The notes under the pieces are model-generated. The model was not told where the DNA came from, searched no databases, and saw nothing but the letters and a program-made list of their open reading frames with translations. DNA of 64,000 bases from Clostridium thermobutyricum. Lineage in GTDB: Bacteria; Bacillota; Clostridia; Ch29. The DNA is taken from assembly GCA_016842005.1 (NCBI GenBank), contig JAENYD010000012.1:1-64000 (forward strand), given 5' to 3'. Positions 63,277-64,000 of this stretch are shown piece by piece; position 1 is the first letter of the stretch, and every line of letters starts with the position of its first letter. A program made the position numbers and the translations under genes.

Positions 63277-64000
63277 GGTCTTCTCCCTTCCCTTCCTTGA
63301 AGCCTCTTATCCGCGCGATTATATAGAGCATCACAGGTATAACAAAGGCATAGGGTATCCCCAGGTACATGGAAAACATGTCCAGGAGGTCGTATGTCCG
63401 GGCGATGTTGTCCGGTACCAGGGCAATAACATATAACACCGGCACCAGCGGCAGCACAAGGAACTTGTAGTCCTCCAGCCGGAGTATCCTGCCTATGGTG
63501 AAAACACCGCTGAAATAAAACATGGACAGGGTGAAATAAATGGCCGCAACCCATATGGCCATCATAATGCCATAAACATTTTCCAGAAAAGCCCCCGGGA
63601 TATCCACTGCCCTCAGAACAGTAAGGGAAGGCCATATGATATGCCTCAGCCCCTTTACCCCGAATATGGCCTGGCTGGCCACCACCACCAGGAGATAATC
63701 CGCCATCACCACCGCAACCCCTGTGACCAGGGCCCTGCCCACATACCGGGGCCTGTTTACAAAGGGGTAAAAAAGCAGTATTGTCTCAAACCCCAGGTAA
63801 CTTGTCACCACGACAACCGTCCCTGTGATGATTGTCAGGGGTGGTGTTTTGAACAGGGGGAGAAAATTGGTGAAGTCCATGTCGGGTACAATGGGAAGTA
63901 TTAACAGGAAATAGGGGATCAGGATCACCGGCACCAGGAGTTCCGCCAGCCTCCCTATCACTTCTATGCCCTGTCTGACCAGGTATGCGGAGGCCAGAAG
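63248..64000 (-). CDS. gerAB: Spore germination permease GerAB family (partial, 5' end outside the window)
   Basis: This is the integral-membrane B-subunit of a GerA-type receptor (APC-superfamily fold). The visible 237-plus residues include at least six hydrophobic helices, LLFYPFVNRPRYVGRA and a C-terminal hydrophilic tail rich in charged residues. The frame stays open without a stop up to the window end, so the N-terminus is missing. Its stop overlaps gerAC by 29 nt. A gerAA gene is expected just beyond the window. Confidence 0.93.
   Translation of the reverse strand, partial: LLASAYLVRQGIEVIGRLAELLVPVILIPYFLLILPIVPDMDFTNFLPLFKTPPLTIITGTVVVVTSYLGFETILLFYPFVNRPRYVGRALVTGVAVVMADYLLVVVASQAIFGVKGLRHIIWPSLTVLRAVDIPGAFLENVYGIMMAIWVAAIYFTLSMFYFSGVFTIGRILRLEDYKFLVLPLVPVLYVIALVPDNIARTYDLLDMFSMYLGIPYAFVIPVMLYIIARIRGFKEGKGEDRENTVEGNN

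Overview
The window looks like chromosomal DNA of an anaerobic, endospore-forming Firmicute of the class Clostridia. The evidence is a set of sporulation and germination genes (spoIIR, sleB-ypeB, a small acid-soluble spore protein, a GerAB/GerAC pair), lysine 2,3-aminomutase, many S-layer-homology (SLH) surface proteins, strong GGAGG ribosome binding sites and frequent TTG/GTG starts. Genus cannot be fixed from the sequence alone. No rRNA, tRNA, CRISPR array, transposase or phage gene was seen.

Layout. (1) 0.1-16.8 kb, minus strand: a cell-surface polysaccharide locus. It runs from a small membrane-anchored protein, an O-antigen ligase/polymerase-like protein and a Wzz-type chain-length protein into a markedly AT-rich block of eleven genes. 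That block holds an aldolase-like protein, a PLP decarboxylase, the initiating sugar-phosphate transferase, a branched-chain-type aminotransferase, a GNAT, a GT4 glycosyltransferase, an oxidoreductase / acetyltransferase / aminotransferase trio typical of diacetamido-uronic acid synthesis, UDP-sugar dehydrogenase and galU. The composition change near 11.6-11.95 kb suggests the AT-rich block was acquired as a cassette. (2) 17-25.5 kb: three paralogous, very acidic SLH proteins, probably the main S-layer proteins. Each is preceded by TTACA-type boxes spaced by about one helical turn. (3) 25.8-30.6 kb: a coiled-coil repeat protein, a DUF4143 ATPase, pyrG and a secreted protein. (4) 30.8-46.5 kb: surface and envelope genes, namely a C-terminal processing protease, two SLH proteins, a giant IPT/TIG protein, a second coiled-coil repeat protein, an MBL hydrolase and an FN3-SLH protein. 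(5) 46.5-47.1 kb: a non-coding region with a clear c-di-GMP-I riboswitch, a terminator, an unexplained structured stretch, a perfect 18-bp hairpin and a second promoter. (6) 47.1-52.4 kb: kamA, argS, an MBL hydrolase and ddl. (7) 52.4-55.4 kb: a DUF819 membrane protein and an M19 dipeptidase facing an XRE-cupin regulator. (8) 55.6-64 kb: SASP, ypeB, sleB, a UgtP-like glycosyltransferase, an Orn/Lys/Arg decarboxylase, spoIIR, gerAC and a truncated gerAB.

Common theme: most of the window builds or remodels the cell envelope (polysaccharide, S-layer, peptidoglycan precursor, cortex). Regulatory signals sit exactly at these genes: the phased boxes, the c-di-GMP riboswitch, and a 36-bp promoter element shared by ddl and the XRE-cupin gene.

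The strongest candidates for something undescribed are the riboswitch-controlled transcript that appears to end before any gene, the phased-box regulation of the S-layer paralogs, the four-gene amino/keto-acid cassette inside the polysaccharide locus, and two dispersed repeats (one nested in the other) placed just upstream of genes.
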